64,000 nucleotides of DNA from Lingula anatina (taxonomy: Eukaryota; Brachiopoda; Lingulata; Lingulida; Lingulidae). Numbering within the stretch: position 1 is the stretch's first letter; each line of letters opens with the position of its first letter. A program made the translations under genes and the position numbers. Under the pieces are notes generated by a model. That model was not told the origin of the DNA. It did no database searches and worked only from the letters and a program-made list of their open reading frames with translations. Positions 48,400 through 61,258 of this stretch are shown here, one piece after another. Location of the stretch: contig NW_019775436.1 of the NCBI RefSeq assembly GCF_001039355.2, positions 751,180-815,179 on the forward strand, read 5' to 3'.

Positions 48400-51118
48400 T
48401 GAGTTATTCACAATGTTTTTATTGTGAAATATAGATCTCATACAAATACAAAGAGTTATTATCCCTTTAAAGCAGGGAATTATATCGGATATAATTCTCT
48501 GGTTATTGAAGCAATAATTGCTTTTAAGCCCACCCATGACTTCTTTTAAAGGGATAATCTTTTCAGCTAGTTAGAAATGTACTGTTCTTGAATGACTTTA
48601 GCAAAAATACAACTTTCTCTAAACTTGAATGACGTTAGTGTCCATGATCACATAAATTTTTGCATGAATTATTAAAAAGGCCGTTTCTAAATTTGATTCA
48701 TAGCTTAATTTTGCACTGTTCCAGACATGTCCTGGCAAGCTTGCCACTTGTGGGGGACCCTTTTAATGACCGCCCGTCCCCCACATTACATGACATATAC
48801 CTTTGATAATAAAACCCCAGGGGTTGGGCACAATGGGCTCATATCCTTGATGATGATGCAATCTGAAATACTGCTACAGAGATTCCCAGGTTCTATGTCT
48901 TATATATGCACACAGAAAAGAATAAAACAACTTCATGTTGCAACTTCAACAGAATATATTTCCCAACATTTTACAAGAAATGTAACTTCTCAACGTCAAA
49001 CTGATCTCTCCTCAGTCTCTCCCCCTATCTCAATCTCCTGTTTATCCTCCTCTAGATATAAGTTCACAGATATTTATGCTAAACTTGTCAATCATTTAAC
49101 TTAATTATAAACTGACTGGTAACTTCAGACATCAGTCCACCCCTTCATGGTAAGCACCCTGGGTAACTCCCATGTTAGTGCTTGATAACTAACAGATTAT
49201 GAGCTTGAAACAAAGGACATTTTAACAATTTTGAACTGCTAGATGTGAAATATAATCTAAAGCTACTTACTAGTATACATCTTGGTTTCCCAAGTGTGGA
49301 TTTTATGAGACAAAGGCTTCCATGCACTGATAAAGTTAATGATACATCATGTATCAAAGTTTTTAAAATACTTATAACACTTCTTAAAATACTGTAGTCT
49401 TCAATACTGTGGTTTCTTAGTGTGATGATGCAACTCGAAGACAGAATATTAATTTCATTTAACAAATGCTTTTCATGGAGTACAAACACAGAAAGTTTTT
49501 GAAATAGATCTGAGTACAGAAAATTTAGCAAAAATCTAATCAAAGTATAGCTCCAGTTAAAGGTGGGGTAAACAAATGTTCAAACTGATCTAGGTAACCC
49601 TTTGATGAATTAACTGTTACTTTTAATTGATCAAGTTGCCTGCTTTGAATCAAGGTGCATCTCTAGGTAGAGGTTTGGTAAACTTATTTTCCCACTTATC
49701 TTGGTATCTCGTTGATTATCTGTCACTTTTAATTGCTTGTCCACTACCCACTTCAATAAAAATATTCATAAAATGTTGTGTACCCGTTCATCTCTTTACC
49801 CCACCTTAACCTGGAAGATAGGTGGTTTTACTTTGATTCTGGATATTTAATAAATAAAAGGAATTTGTTATAAGATAGTCCGTTAAATGATGGTGTTGCA
49901 TTATCACATTAAAAATATTTTGAAAGAAAAAGGATGAAATGTTTTGTCCTTAAAACTTTACTTCATATTTGTATATAAATATATTCCTTGGGGGGAAATG
50001 TTCGGGGGGTGGGGGATTGTCCTGGAATCCAACAAATATATTGAAATACGTAGTTTCAAGGGTTGTTTTTGAATGAACATTATACTATCATGAAGAGAAT
50101 CATATAGAACAACTCTCAAACAGAAAAGCAACTATTTCTGGGTATGCTGAGATATATTCCACATACTGTACGTGTTAATTGTTCCTAGGAAGGGTCTCTG
50201 TTGTCAGACTTGTTTAAGTTACAAAACCACTCTAAGAATACTAGATAGTGGTGACTTTAGGACATCAGATACTTAAACTATAATGTTTTTCTGTATCCAT
50301 AGTAACTGAATACTTGAACTATTATTCACTACAAACCATAAAATAAAATTATAAATAAAATAATAAATTGTCCAACGCAACAAAATGAAATAAATTAATC
50401 AGACTTCTGAAGGTTTTTAAACTATGTTCAGTTTACATATATAGTCATTATGCACCTCACTGTGTAAAGTAAAAAAAAAGTTACACATGATAAAAATGTT
50501 ATTTTGACTGGCAAATTGTTAAAAAATGTGATTAAAATTGAATAAAGAAACCTTGATTTTGGAACTGAGGCAGCAGTTTCGTTGTTTCTTGATACAGGCA
50601 ACGCTGTCTGATAATGACTGTTCACCAAATACATTGAAAAAAAAAATGCACCATAGATGTGATGGTAAATTTTGACATCATCAGGACTTATCTGTAACTT
50701 TTCCTTCCTTTCTATATACCGACTAGATAATGAGATTAAAAGCATCAATCCTCAATCACCTTGCAATTTGGAATCACATGGAAGATGTTAAAAATTCTAA
50801 ACAAAATGTCATGGAATGATTAAGTTTCCTGATTAAACTGAAGCACTGATACCAATATTCATAGAATTATATGCTAATGTTCTCAAATACCCAATGAGAA
50901 ATATATTTCAAAAAGTAAACTGATTAACCTACAATATAAATATATGAATAAAATTACTCATATTTTGACTGTAATGTCTAAAAATGCCAATTTACTGTTC
51001 AGCCTGTTTTTTAAATCTTCGTTTGCTTGGCTAAATGCAAAATGGTGAATAAATATTTCAAAATCATTAAGCGTGTGATGTACAGTGGGAGGGGGAAGCT
51101 GACAAGAACAACCTTTTA
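48400..51118. other. No gene recognised
   Basis: AT-rich intergenic DNA between the TNFR promoter side and the NCAM-like gene. Frames at 48,727-49,104, 49,175-49,543 and 50,428-50,748 have no domain or splice support. Confidence 0.5.
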
Positions 51119-51381
51119 GGCACGGTTCACATGAAAAATCCAAATTCTAAAAATCCAAAAATCTATTGGCAGTATCAAGTGATCACGGTCTGTGCCCTGA
51201 ATACCCCACAGTGCAATTAACTAGCAGGCGTCAGAATCTCCTCCAAGCACAGCTGAGAATTAAGTACAGCTTTGGAAACAACTCACTCGCTCTGTTTGTT
51301 AATTGCACCGCGGGGTATTCAGGGTACCATTAATACCACTAATGGATTTTTAGAATTCGGATGTTTCATGTGAACGGTGCC
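51119..51381. mobile_element. Third TTA-flanked MITE family
   Basis: A 263-bp foldback with ends ggcacggttcacatgaaa and ttcatgtgaacggtgcc, between TTA at 51116-51118 and 51382-51384. An inner pair is gccctgaataccccacagtg and caccgcggggtattcagggt. Confidence 0.8.
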
Positions 51382-51783
51382 TTAAGCACCATCCAAATCT
51401 ATATAAAGGTACCCTATTATAACATAATACTGTAGTGTTAATATAATTTCATCTTAAATGGGAATGTTGCCAAATATTTGAGATTGTAACAAACTTTCAA
51501 AGACAAATTGACTTATCTGTCATTGTTTCCTAATAAAAAAAAAGTACTTTCTGGGTAAGCATAATAAAGCATTTCAAGTTTTAGATGGCTGCCCTAGATT
51601 CAAAATCTACTGATTTTACTCTGTTAAAATAGAATTCTTCCATTAATTGATCCAGCCATTAATTCATTTTTTAATTTCTTATATTTCATCTTTATTTCTT
51701 TCTTTTCATAGTATCTGGAAGGATGGTAATGCATTTTCCTTTCTTCTCTTTCTCTTTCTTCATTGTTCTCCTCTGCATGATTT

Positions 51784-54700
51784 TTATTGGGGGGTCTTCT
51801 CCTCAAGTTCTATCTCCTCTGGACCTGCATCAGGCTATATAAAAAAACAAATGATAAAAGTCCAATAAAAGTGTAACAAACACAGTCCAATGACATGTCG
51901 ACAAATATGGATTTCCAAAAGCAATGCAACCATATGAGCAGAAGTAGCATAAAAATAAGTAATTTCTTTTCATTTTGACAGGCATTTTGAAAAAGAACTC
52001 CACTGACACAGTAAATATAAAGAATTTATCAAAAATGTTCTCCATTTAAAAATACAGTGCAAAAAAAGGTTTACCAAATGCTCAGGACATGCATCTTGAG
52101 TAAAGAATTTAAAAAACTTTTTTTTTCAAATTTGAGCAAATTTACATAAAACTGAAATTTAAAAACATCTCGAGAACACCAATGAACATTTTATGATTTG
52201 CATGATATATCTTCTTCTGACTTTCTTTCTCTAGTCTCAGTGTATTCTACTGCTGACAAATGCAAATAAAATAATATAAAAATTTAAGGATTAAAAGTAA
52301 TTACCTTCTTATCTTCACAATCAGCTGTTTCTGTGTCACCTTTAAGGTTTTGTTTCTCGTCACTGCAAGACAATAAAAACCAGTACTAGTAACATATTAA
52401 GCATGCAATTGTCAGTCAACTCATTATTGAAATGTTTGTGGCGAGAACAGTAAAGAACCAAATGTTCCTGGTTGAAATACCCCCATCTCTTATTTGAATT
52501 AACATACATGATTGAGGATGCATTCATCGTCTAAATATTAATTTCAAAAGTACCCAACTAACTGGCTTTAAAAACACCTTTGAAGTGAGTGAAAAATAAA
52601 TAAAAACATTAGGAGTTAATTTTACCAAACCAGTTGAAAAGAAGATAAAAAAATACATTTAGATGTTTTTTTTTAAATTTTAATAATAATCATAATAATA
52701 GTCACAACAACAACAATAATGAAAATAATAAACATGCATTTTTCATAACAAGGCTGATGAAAACTCCGCCCTTTGAGGTATACTACATCAAAGCTGTAAT
52801 AGCCTAACTTTAATTTGTACCTTGCTATTGATCCCAGCAGACAATGGGAAAATGTTTAGAGTCATCCCTGGGACAGTATGCCAATCACCACAATGGCAAG
52901 GTCATTGAGCAGGGGGTTCGGTTAATATGGAATTTGGGACTAAAGTTTGGTCTTAACTTTAAGCCACCATATTTCCAATTTCTCACAAATAAATTTGTAG
53001 TTGTCTATGAAATAACTTGTTGGTTTGAAAAATAAGCCATTTGTTTAACAGTTTATGTTTAACACAATGGCAATTCTGGCTTATTTAGATGAACTAAACA
53101 ACAGGTTTAGCTAGGCCCTAAGAAGACTTCATAACATATAAAGAGCTATGACAGTTTTCCAACATTTTTTTTTCACATTTCAGCTTTGTTCTGTTAGCAG
53201 CCAATGTTTGGACTTATTTTAATGCCTGTAGATTCTCAGACCTTGGTGGCCTTTTTGACTGTAGCTACAGGTTTAAAGGTCTGGGCACAGGCTAGCTGAA
53301 ACAGGCTTGCAAAAATAACAGGATAATGACACTGGACACATCACATATAACAAATACACTTTCATGCTGGGCATTTTACTCCTTTGCTGCCTCAGTATAG
53401 CTCCATCTATTGGCCGAATCTTATCATCCTCAGGCAATGCTTGCTAACATTCTCTGCGATAACAAATAAAGCAACACAATGTCAGGAATAACTCATTTAT
53501 TTGGGAGTGTACATGAACAAAGACGATTTTACTGACACTACACTTATGATGACAGAGCCAGTTTAAAGAAGTTTGAATAGAAAGAAATCAATTTCGGACA
53601 GTTTTCTGTTTGGCAGCTTGATTTTAACTTTTGTGAATAAGCATTTTTATCCCTTCTCATTTCAATTTAATGTTTGGATAAAAAATCTTTTCAAATAAAT
53701 TCATAAAATACTGGTTGCAAACTCAAAACAAATATCACAATTATATATATATAGCAAATGCCATGATTAATTTGTCACCCTTTCTTCTTAAGAACTTCAA
53801 CTGGTCTTATCTGGGCAGAAGTTGTTACAATGTGACAAATAGACACATTTTAGGCTTTGTATAAGTAACTGGCTCGCGCTGCTAGTAATTACGCCGCAGG
53901 ATATTCAGGGCACAGACCATGATCAAAAGACATACCGCTAATAGAAAATAGAATTTAGAAAGTGGACTTTCCATGTGAATGAAGCCTTAGTAATCCATTG
54001 TGGAAATTGTGACAACTCAATATTTCTGGGTGTCTGTTGTAGTAGTTGCAATAGCTGGTAACATTTTTTGGGGTTGACTATTGTGTTAGGTCAAGAAAGT
54101 GGAGATTTCTCAACCAAAGCAGTTGTTAATCCACAGCTTGACTGGGCACATGCTATGACAACACAAGGAAATGAAGGAACAGGAAACTTACTGTGACAAT
54201 TCAAACAAGATGATACTACTGGTAATCTACAAACAGAATTAACATTTGTTAACATTTGTTAGCCTCTACCACCACCAAACAAATGATTTTTTAGATTTAA
54301 TGAAAAAAAAATGCTCATCAGTGCAAAAAAATAGCCAATCCTAAGTCAGGAGCAGCGCCATACCCCAAATCCACTTCTTATAAGAAATTCAGCTCAGCTC
54401 AACAAAGGTAACTGAAACATTATTTGGCATCTTTGTCACAAAGCCACATGGATAAGATATTTTTCTTTGATCCAGGGATCCTTTGGGAGCATGTTGTAGT
54501 CCTTACAGAAAGCTACTATCAGAGAGACTATAGTGCTTACAATTCAAGAAGAGGCTGGAAGAAAGATCAGAGGTGAAGGTGGAGAAGTGAACCAGAAGAT
54601 GAAAGCACGAGCATATCAATATGGATCACCTACCCAGTTCCATTCTCCACATCTGCTATTTTACAGTTAGCTGGACCGCAGGGCATTTCCTTGCCACGCA

Positions 54701-55162
54701 GGTGAGTGCACAAGCACATGAGCACACCACAATTGTATTTGAAGCAGCAAAGAATGTCTAGAAAAATCAGGAACACAACTGTCATGCTGGCAATCACTAT
54801 GCCAATAATAGCATCAGGTGAGAGACCTTCTTTCTCTGAAGCATCTGTTTTTTTAGTTCCTAAAAGTAAAGAACAAACCTTGGTTACAAACTGAACTAGT
54901 TGTGAAATTCATAACAAGTATGTGCAAGTGCATCCAAATATTCATGGCATTTTATTAGACACATAAAAATGTGTTCTCCCCAAATATATTTGCAAATTCT
55001 GGGTGACATATGCATTTTTGGTTCTCAATCATCATAATCCTAAGGCTTATGTCTGTATTTTTTGAAGATAGCTACAAACATATTTTTTGTAGTTCTAATT
55101 ATTTTCTTAATGGTGGGGAAAAAGTAGATCAAGTTCAAATTTAAGGTCATACACACACACAC

Positions 55163-55196
<34 letters not shown>

Positions 55197-55894
55197 ATAC
55201 TTTTGAGGTTCGATCAGCAGCAACTATGGGTGCATCCCTGCCAGTTTTGGAGATGTAAGGGTAGGAAATTTTGTACTGTAATGTTCAGTTCAAGGTAAGT
55301 CAGAGACCAAATTCAAGGTCACAGCAACATTGCCAATATAAAACATCCCATCCATGCTCAACAGTAACTATGTTCATATCTCTGCAAAGTTCAGTTTATG
55401 GTGAAAAGTAGGACAAAGGTCAAATTCAAGGTCACAGTAAATCTAACTGACTATAAGTAAATAAAAAATCTCATTAAAAACACAATAATATCATCAAAAT
55501 ATTTAAGTGAATAGTTGTCCGTAAAATATGCAATTTTTTTGGTATAAAATAAAGTTGATTTCTTAAATGGATATTCAATTTAAATATGCTATACTACATG
55601 TAGTACATGTACATGCAACTATAAAAATACTAACAACTTTGAAAAAAAAAATCAAAAAGAAATTCAAATCAAATTTCCTGTCTCTTACCTGTGTCCCTTT
55701 GTCTCAAGGAGGCCAACACCTCCACTGGCACATGTCCGTTGTCCACTACACATTTGTACTGGTCATGGACTGGACCCTTCTCCAGACTTATGTTCAAGTC
55801 CATTGTATGCTCATTGTCCTTGATGAAGGTGTATGGGCCCTCTGAGAGGAGAGGCATCCATTTCTCAGTGTCTGGGGAACTGGAGGAAGCATGC
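51784..55894 (-). CDS. NCAM/fasciclin-II-like adhesion protein, 3' part
   Basis: Four exons (minus): 55689-55894, 54634-54859, 52305-52362, 51784-51834, with matching phases and ending TAA. The first codes an extracellular segment with an Ig/FN3-like strand (KGPVHDQYKCVVDNGHVPVE). The second gives a membrane segment (AIIGIVIASMTVVFLIFLDI) followed directly by CCFKYNCGVLMCLCTHLRGK, which closely resembles the Cys-rich juxtamembrane region after the NCAM/FasII transmembrane helix. The last two give an acidic, Lys-rich tail of 37 residues (DEKQNLKGDTETADC; PEEIELEEKTPQ). Upstream exons (Ig and FN3 domains, signal peptide) are not found up to 64,000 and should lie beyond. Role inferred: cell-surface adhesion. 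Confidence 0.75.
53853..53986. mobile_element. Worn copy of the third MITE family
   Basis: It shares acgccgcaggatattcaggg and tccatgtgaatgaagcc with 51119-51381, ending at a TTA. The left end is poorly preserved. It lies in an intron of the NCAM-like gene. Confidence 0.55.
55153..55196. repeat. AC and ATCT microsatellites
   Basis: A short CA run followed by about eight ATCT units, intronic. Confidence 0.85.
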
Positions 55895-56034
55895 CTAAGT
55901 AACATTTAGCATACAGTTCATTATTTACATATACACACATATGTAACATATGGCATTAGTATTATAAAGTGTACAGTAACTTATTTACATATGTCACAGA
56001 ACTGAACTAAACATCGACGCACTAGACCAGTAAT

Positions 56035-56283
56035 TACCTCCCCCAAGGAGGTTATGTTTTCACCCCTGTTTGTTTGTTTGTCTGTCTGTCATCAACATAA
56101 CTCAAAAAGTTATGAATGGACCGATTTTGATGAAATTTTCAGGAACTGTCAGAAGAGGGCCAAGGAAGAGATGATTAGTTTTTGGTGGTGATCCGGATCA
56201 ATAATCAATCAATAATCAACAATAATTAAAAACCACTGCCTAAAATTGGAGGAGGTCTGCACTCTTGGAGTGCTTTTCTAGTT
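56035..56283. repeat. Widespread dispersed repeat (cctcccccaaggaggttatg)
   Basis: From ttacctcccccaaggaggtt through ctcaaaaagttatgaatgga and ggtggtgatccggatc to ggaggaggtctgcactcttg. I recall very similar copies in many aquatic animals. A short inverted pair (cctcc..ggagg) is at the left end. Its mobilising machinery is unknown to me. Confidence 0.6.
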
Positions 56284-56578
56284 AAATATATGTCTCACTT
56301 CAGAATTTTGAAATACATAGGCCACCTGCTGATAGAGACTCACACATGTACTTTTGGATGTCATATGATAGAAGATGAGTTATTGTTTGTTTAATTATAC
56401 AGGCATGGGCTGTCTCAATATTAAAAGGAAAATACATGTAAGTTGATAGAGGCACATGTTTAAAATCCTAAAAAAAGGGCTACATTGTAATTCAGTAATT
56501 ATAATTAAACATGTCATTATTTGAAATGGGAATTATTAAGTAGTGGGAATTTATAAAATTTTTGTGATTTTCACAAAC

Positions 56579-56873
56579 TGCGACATGAATCTATAGATTC
56601 GTGTCGCAACCTCAGCTTGGAATGTCAGATGTGATATGAATCTATAGATTCATGGCGCAAAATCAGCTTGGACTCTCAGATGCGACTTGAATCTATAGAT
56701 TCATGGCGCAAACTCAGCTTGGAATGTCAGATGCGACATGAATCTATAGATTCATGGCGCAAAATCACCTTGGACTCTCAGATGCGACATGAATCTATAG
56801 ATTCATGGTGCAAACTCAGCTTGGACTCTCGGATGCGACATGCACCTATAGATTCCTATTGCACCCCCAGCTT
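56579..56873. repeat. 51-bp minisatellite, six units
   Basis: Units begin at 56586, 56637, 56688, 56739, 56790 and 56841, exactly 51 bp apart. Most contain the perfect 16-bp palindrome TGAATCTATAGATTCA. As 51 is a multiple of three, one frame reads a 17-residue repeat (SQMRHESIDSWRKLSLD type) for 77 codons. I see this as a by-product, not a gene. Confidence 0.9.
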
Positions 56874-56939
56874 AATTGGCCCAACAGGTATTAATTAATA
56901 ATAGCATTTATAATAATAAACAATAGTTATAATAATGAT

Positions 56940-57175
56940 AAGTAATAACTTAAGATCAAATTTGAGTGTTTCCAGAAGCTTTGAAATGGGGGATCTAGGA
57001 TTATACTTCACATGCATATATAAGCAGTGAAATCATTGTCTTTTATTCCCTCCTCCATCCCATATGGGATTTCAAGAGCTTAAAGGGGCACCAGAGGCCA
57101 TTTATAATTAGTTCAGTAGGTTTGGATTTTAGCAATAAAGGGGCACCAGAGGTCATCATAAACTGGGCAGCTAAG
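56940..57175. repeat. Segment repeated near 60,180-60,380
   Basis: Shared landmarks in order: atataagcagtgaaat, a C-rich run then atcccatatggg, and gggcaccagaggtca followed by gggcagcta. The two copies flank the retrotransposon and MITE cluster in direct orientation. Confidence 0.55.
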
Positions 57176-57988
57176 CAGATACAGATACAGAAGTTTATTG
57201 ACAATTGCCCTACATCCAGGCATGATCAAATACAAATACAAAAAGGAATCCGCAGAGTGATTACCGTAAACAGTTAGACATGCATTATCATGTCTAAACT
57301 AATGCAGGGAAAGAAAAGAGAGGTGAAAAAAAAGTACAAGTACTACACAATATAGATCAATATGGGGATCACCCCACCCCAAAAAAATCTAATTCAACTA
57401 AAATAGGCTACACTAAACCTTATATTAAACTTTCTTTTGTTTAGGGGGATATGAGAACTGCATCATCAGTTTATCTAGGTTTTATTCAGCATAGATGCAA
57501 TTTTCATATCCCTAGCTTAAAAACAATCAAAAAGAAAGTCAGATGTGCATTTTGTGATATCACAATCATTACATTGCAGTATGGTAAGAAAAATTCACTG
57601 ATGGACTCAGGGGCTGCGCTGCCCAGTATATCTCCAACCTGGTTAAAATATAAGTCTCTCAGTAGAGCATAGCAGGGAAAATGGAACTCATCTTCGACTG
57701 AGCACATGTTGCACAATGTGCATAGCCTTTCTCTATCGGTATTTTAGGGTTCTTGTGTCTCTCCCCCCCCCCTAGCTATTGTCAGATTGTGTGCACTTAT
57801 TCTGTATTTGCAAAGGTATGTAGCTATGGATTAACTGTATGTATATTTCTCTTTTAAAATCTTTCTTGGAGGTGCTGTAGGTGCGCAATTTTTTTCCCTC
57901 CATGTTCAGGGATGCTAGGTGGGCTTTAAAGGCCAAGCAATAGGAGCTTTAGATGAGAGGTTTTATTGTGGAAGAGAGTGAGGTCTTA

Positions 57989-58415
57989 GGGTGTATTCCC
58001 AGAGATTTAGATCGATCCAGAAATGAAGATTTAGAACGACCTAACTCCCTGGGGGTTCACGCTAAATTGCAGTCAGCCGAGCGCGCATCATAGATAATTA
58101 CCCCTTTATAACTTTTAGTAGGTGGGGCAGACACTTAAGCCGTCTAATATGACAGTAATCTAGTAAGGGTCTATTCCCACAACTTTAGATCGATCTATCA
58201 CCGCGGGGAGTCTCACCAGATTACTGTCAGATAATCCTCCTTAAGTGTCCGTTCCGCCTACTACAAGCTGTAAGGGGGTAATTAACTTTCATGTCCGCCC
58301 GGCTGACAGCTATTTAGCGTGAACCCCCAGGGAGTTAGGTCGATCTAATCTATGGAAATGGGGTGTTAGACTCCCCACTTGGATAGATCGATCTAAAATC
58401 TATGGAAATGGGGTC
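57989..58415. mobile_element. Family 2 MITE (outer) interrupted by another copy
   Basis: The left part 57989-58163 and right part 58369-58415 make one element between TTA at 57986-57988 and 58416-58418. The break is at the inner copy. Confidence 0.8.
58167..58365. mobile_element. Family 2 MITE nested in a family 2 MITE
   Basis: A full copy (gggtctattcccacaacttt ... tatggaaatggggtg) with TAA on its left and TTA on its right, in opposite orientation to its host. Confidence 0.8.
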
Positions 58416-58418
58416 TTA

Positions 58419-59182
58419 GATTGCATTCACAATGAGTTGAGCCAGGCTTTACAAATCCTGGAACTAAATATGGCAGACATACATGAAAGAAAAAACGCCT
58501 AATCTTTTAATAGTCTCTCCGCCTCTCACACGTCATCCCTGCCGGGGACAGTCATTAAATTTCGGCTCCGTTCACCATGCAGAAGCTACCTGAGAAATAT
58601 TAAGTGTGCATGCTCATCAATTAAACTCGAGGTGAAGAAATCATGGCAGCTGGAGGAGATCAAAAGAAAAAAAGCTCTTCTGTTCTATTATGTTTCAAAA
58701 CAGAGAATTAAAAAAAATGAATTGGCCCGTAGAGCAGATATGAATCGTCTATCTACGGAGATAATGTCGCCAGAGATATTCACGGAGATACTCACAGAGA
58801 TACCCAGCCCCAGTAGATGGAGGAGGAGGAGGGCAGAATTTTTGGGTATGCAGTTTCGTCAGAGGGCGCAGTTCGTTCTGATGCTGATGTTTGCATTGTT
58901 CCCTACGCCTGATCGAACTGGAAAGGGGGGGGGGGTGTTTTCATGATTTTGATCCCGATTCAAAGCTGCTCTACGGGCCAATTCATTTCTTTTTCTCAGG
59001 TAGCTTCCACATGGTGAACGGAGCCGAGATTTAATGACTGTACCCCGTCGGGACAACGTGTGGGGAGGCTTGTGAGAGGCAGGGAGACTATTAAAAGATT
59101 AGGCAGTTTTTCTTTCATGTACGTCGGCCATATTTAGTTCCAGGATTTGTAAAGCCTGGCTCAACTCGTTGTGAATGCGATC
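58419..59182. mobile_element. 764-bp family 1 foldback element
   Basis: The ends gattgcattcac and gtgaatgcgatc stand between TTA at 58416-58418 and 59183-59185. Arms extend about 170 bp with indels (gagccaggctttacaaatcc; complement near 59,150). Unlike the short copies it has a 400-bp interior with frames on both strands (58632-58946 plus; 58859-59056 minus) that share NELARRA because the interior is itself partly palindromic. No transposase motif was recognised. Confidence 0.75.
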
Positions 59183-59559
59183 TTAGATGTTTTAAGAGGG
59201 TCCTCCCAGATGGCAGGGCGTCCAATGAGCGCCAGTGTATTTTTGATGTCACTTGACCAGGTTGAGGCTGTAAATTCAAAATTGTGGTTTTTAAAACTCC
59301 TGCAGGTGGGCAGCCAGTGTGTGAACACCCTCTTTGATCATTTCATTAGGTATGCCATTGGGGCCAGAGGATTTATTATTGTTAAGTTGGGTAGATGCCT
59401 TTTTCATTTCATTTACAGTAAGTCGGTGGTCAAGTTCATTGAAAGTACTGTTTTCAAAACCATCAAAGAATTCATTAATAAGAGATTCAATTTTGGGGTC
59501 CTCATATTGTAAACTTCTATTCATGAATTTATTGAAAGCAAGAAGTAAAAACTGAAATA

Positions 59560-59795
59560 GGGACCATTCCCACAGATATTTGGATCGATCTATCTCCCTA
59601 GGGAGTCTCACTAAATTGCTATCAAAATGACAGGCTTCAACGTCTGTCACGCCTAGTAAAACTGTTAGGGGTTTTTACCCCTAGCTAATTCGGTAGGTGT
59701 AACAGACATTTAAGCCTCTTGAGCTGATAGCAATTTACCGTGAACCCCCAGGGAGTTAGGTCAATCCAAATGGATCAATCTAAGTATGGAACCTG
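59560..59795. mobile_element. Diverged family 2 MITE
   Basis: It keeps ggagtctcactaaattgcta and gaacccccagggagttaggt but has a longer centre with its own palindrome (ggggtttttacccc). It abuts the 5' end of the surviving retrotransposon sequence. Confidence 0.65.
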
Positions 59796-59799
59796 TCAT

Positions 59800-61258
59800 A
59801 GACAAAGGGGTTGCTAGCTGGCAGAAATTTGTATCATATGCGCCTGCCTTTGTCATTCACCCTGTCAGTTCACATTCCTCTTGTCTCAATATTTTGATAT
59901 GTATTGATAGGGGTACACACACCTAATACCCCAATTTTACTGACTGGCATGGGTTTCAACAAAAATGTAATTCTTCAGTCTTAGTTTCATCCATCCTGCA
60001 GTAGTCAACAATACTAGCCAAAGTCAGCCTCCACTTTACCCTGCAGTTAGACAGGAACCATACTGGGCTTACACTTTTTTCTGACCTTTGAAAATTTGAG
60101 AGTTTGCTTGGCTGTGGGTTTGCTTAAACAAAGGGTTTACTATTTAGGAAGTAAGAAACTCCAAAGGCAGTATACACATTCTGTAATGTAGAATTATTTG
60201 GATGAATATAAGCAGTGAATTTGCTATGTCCATCCCCCCCCCCCCATCTCATATGGGTTTTGAAGAGTTCACAATTAAGTTTGCAACATCACTTATGTTT
60301 CATTAAGAAGCTTTGGGTCTTTGCAATAGTGGGGCACCAGAGGTTAACATAAGCTAGGCAGCTATAAGCAGGAAAACTATGAAATAGAGAAGGCTCCAAC
60401 GTTGCTCTCTGGCAGTTATATGTATCATCCACCCGCCTTTGTCATTCACCCTATCAGTCCACAGCTTTAATTATTACGCTGAATAAATTTTCCGAATCCA
60501 GAAAATGTAAGAATATACCCCAAATTACCAAGATGGACTTGTTATAAGGTAAGTAAATTTACACACACATATGCCTCAGTTAAGAAATGCTGTTTACTTC
60601 TAAGCCAATGAATATGTTCCATGTCTTATTATATCTGTTCTATTAAGATAAGGTGAGGGAATTTCTACCAATTTATTCATGTACTTTATTCAAACACATG
60701 TACTTCAGGATTTAACAAAAATTGACTCTGGGGAAGAATTAATATAATTAATATTAATTAATTTTTTTTTTGGGGGGGGGGGAGACACGATCTTAGGTAC
60801 TTGGTTCACTCAAGTTCCTACGTGCTTTTAAAGAAGCCATCGAATGTACCATCAGGAACAAGGCAGAGGCCCACAATCCTTGATAGGGGGTATGCATGGG
60901 GGGGGGGGGGATAGTGCATATTGTATTTATTCCATTTTGTATCCATATATACTTTAACTTAAAGGCAGGTACATGTAGCTAGGGTCTCATGAGTTTTGTC
61001 TCATGGGGTGCACTTCTTTTTAACAGAAGTTGCATTATGGCAGTACTGTAATGCATTGCACCTAGTATTCAGCTATCTTCCAACTTACCCAAAACTTGCA
61101 TCTACAAGGTTCCAGTTAGCACACTGTTTTATCAAAATTGACCCCCAACTTAAAATGTTTTGCGTCCATTTGACACACACTTACATGTATCTAAGTCCTC
61201 AGTGTAACATTATCTACTTGTTTTTGTAAATGTCAGTAAAGTTCAGAAAGTTCCATTA
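59800..61258. other. No gene recognised
   Basis: It contains the second copy of the 56,940 segment, G-runs near 60,770 and 60,900, and no supported frame. Confidence 0.5.

Larger units (their letters stand above)
57176..59560 (-). mobile_element. Non-LTR retrotransposon relic, split by MITEs
   Basis: Reading the minus strand, about 59,300-59,560 encodes the start of a reverse transcriptase domain (FNELDHRLTVNEMKKA; NNNKSSGPNGIPNEMIK), the N-terminal pattern of CR1/Jockey/L2-type elements. Another frame (59,185-59,290) reads WSSDIKNTLALIGRPAIWED, and 57,504-57,720 reads LCTLCNMCSVEDEFHF...LLRDLYF, the Cys-rich C-terminal motif of such ORFs. The catalytic middle is deleted and frames are broken. 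The 3' end carries an aataaac-type signal (complement of gtttattgacaattg at about 57,191). MITEs occupy 57,989-59,182. Confidence 0.75.

Noticed and set aside
56668-56898. Repeat protein of 17-residue units
   Set aside because: It comes from the 51-bp minisatellite and has no promoter, splice sites or homologues.
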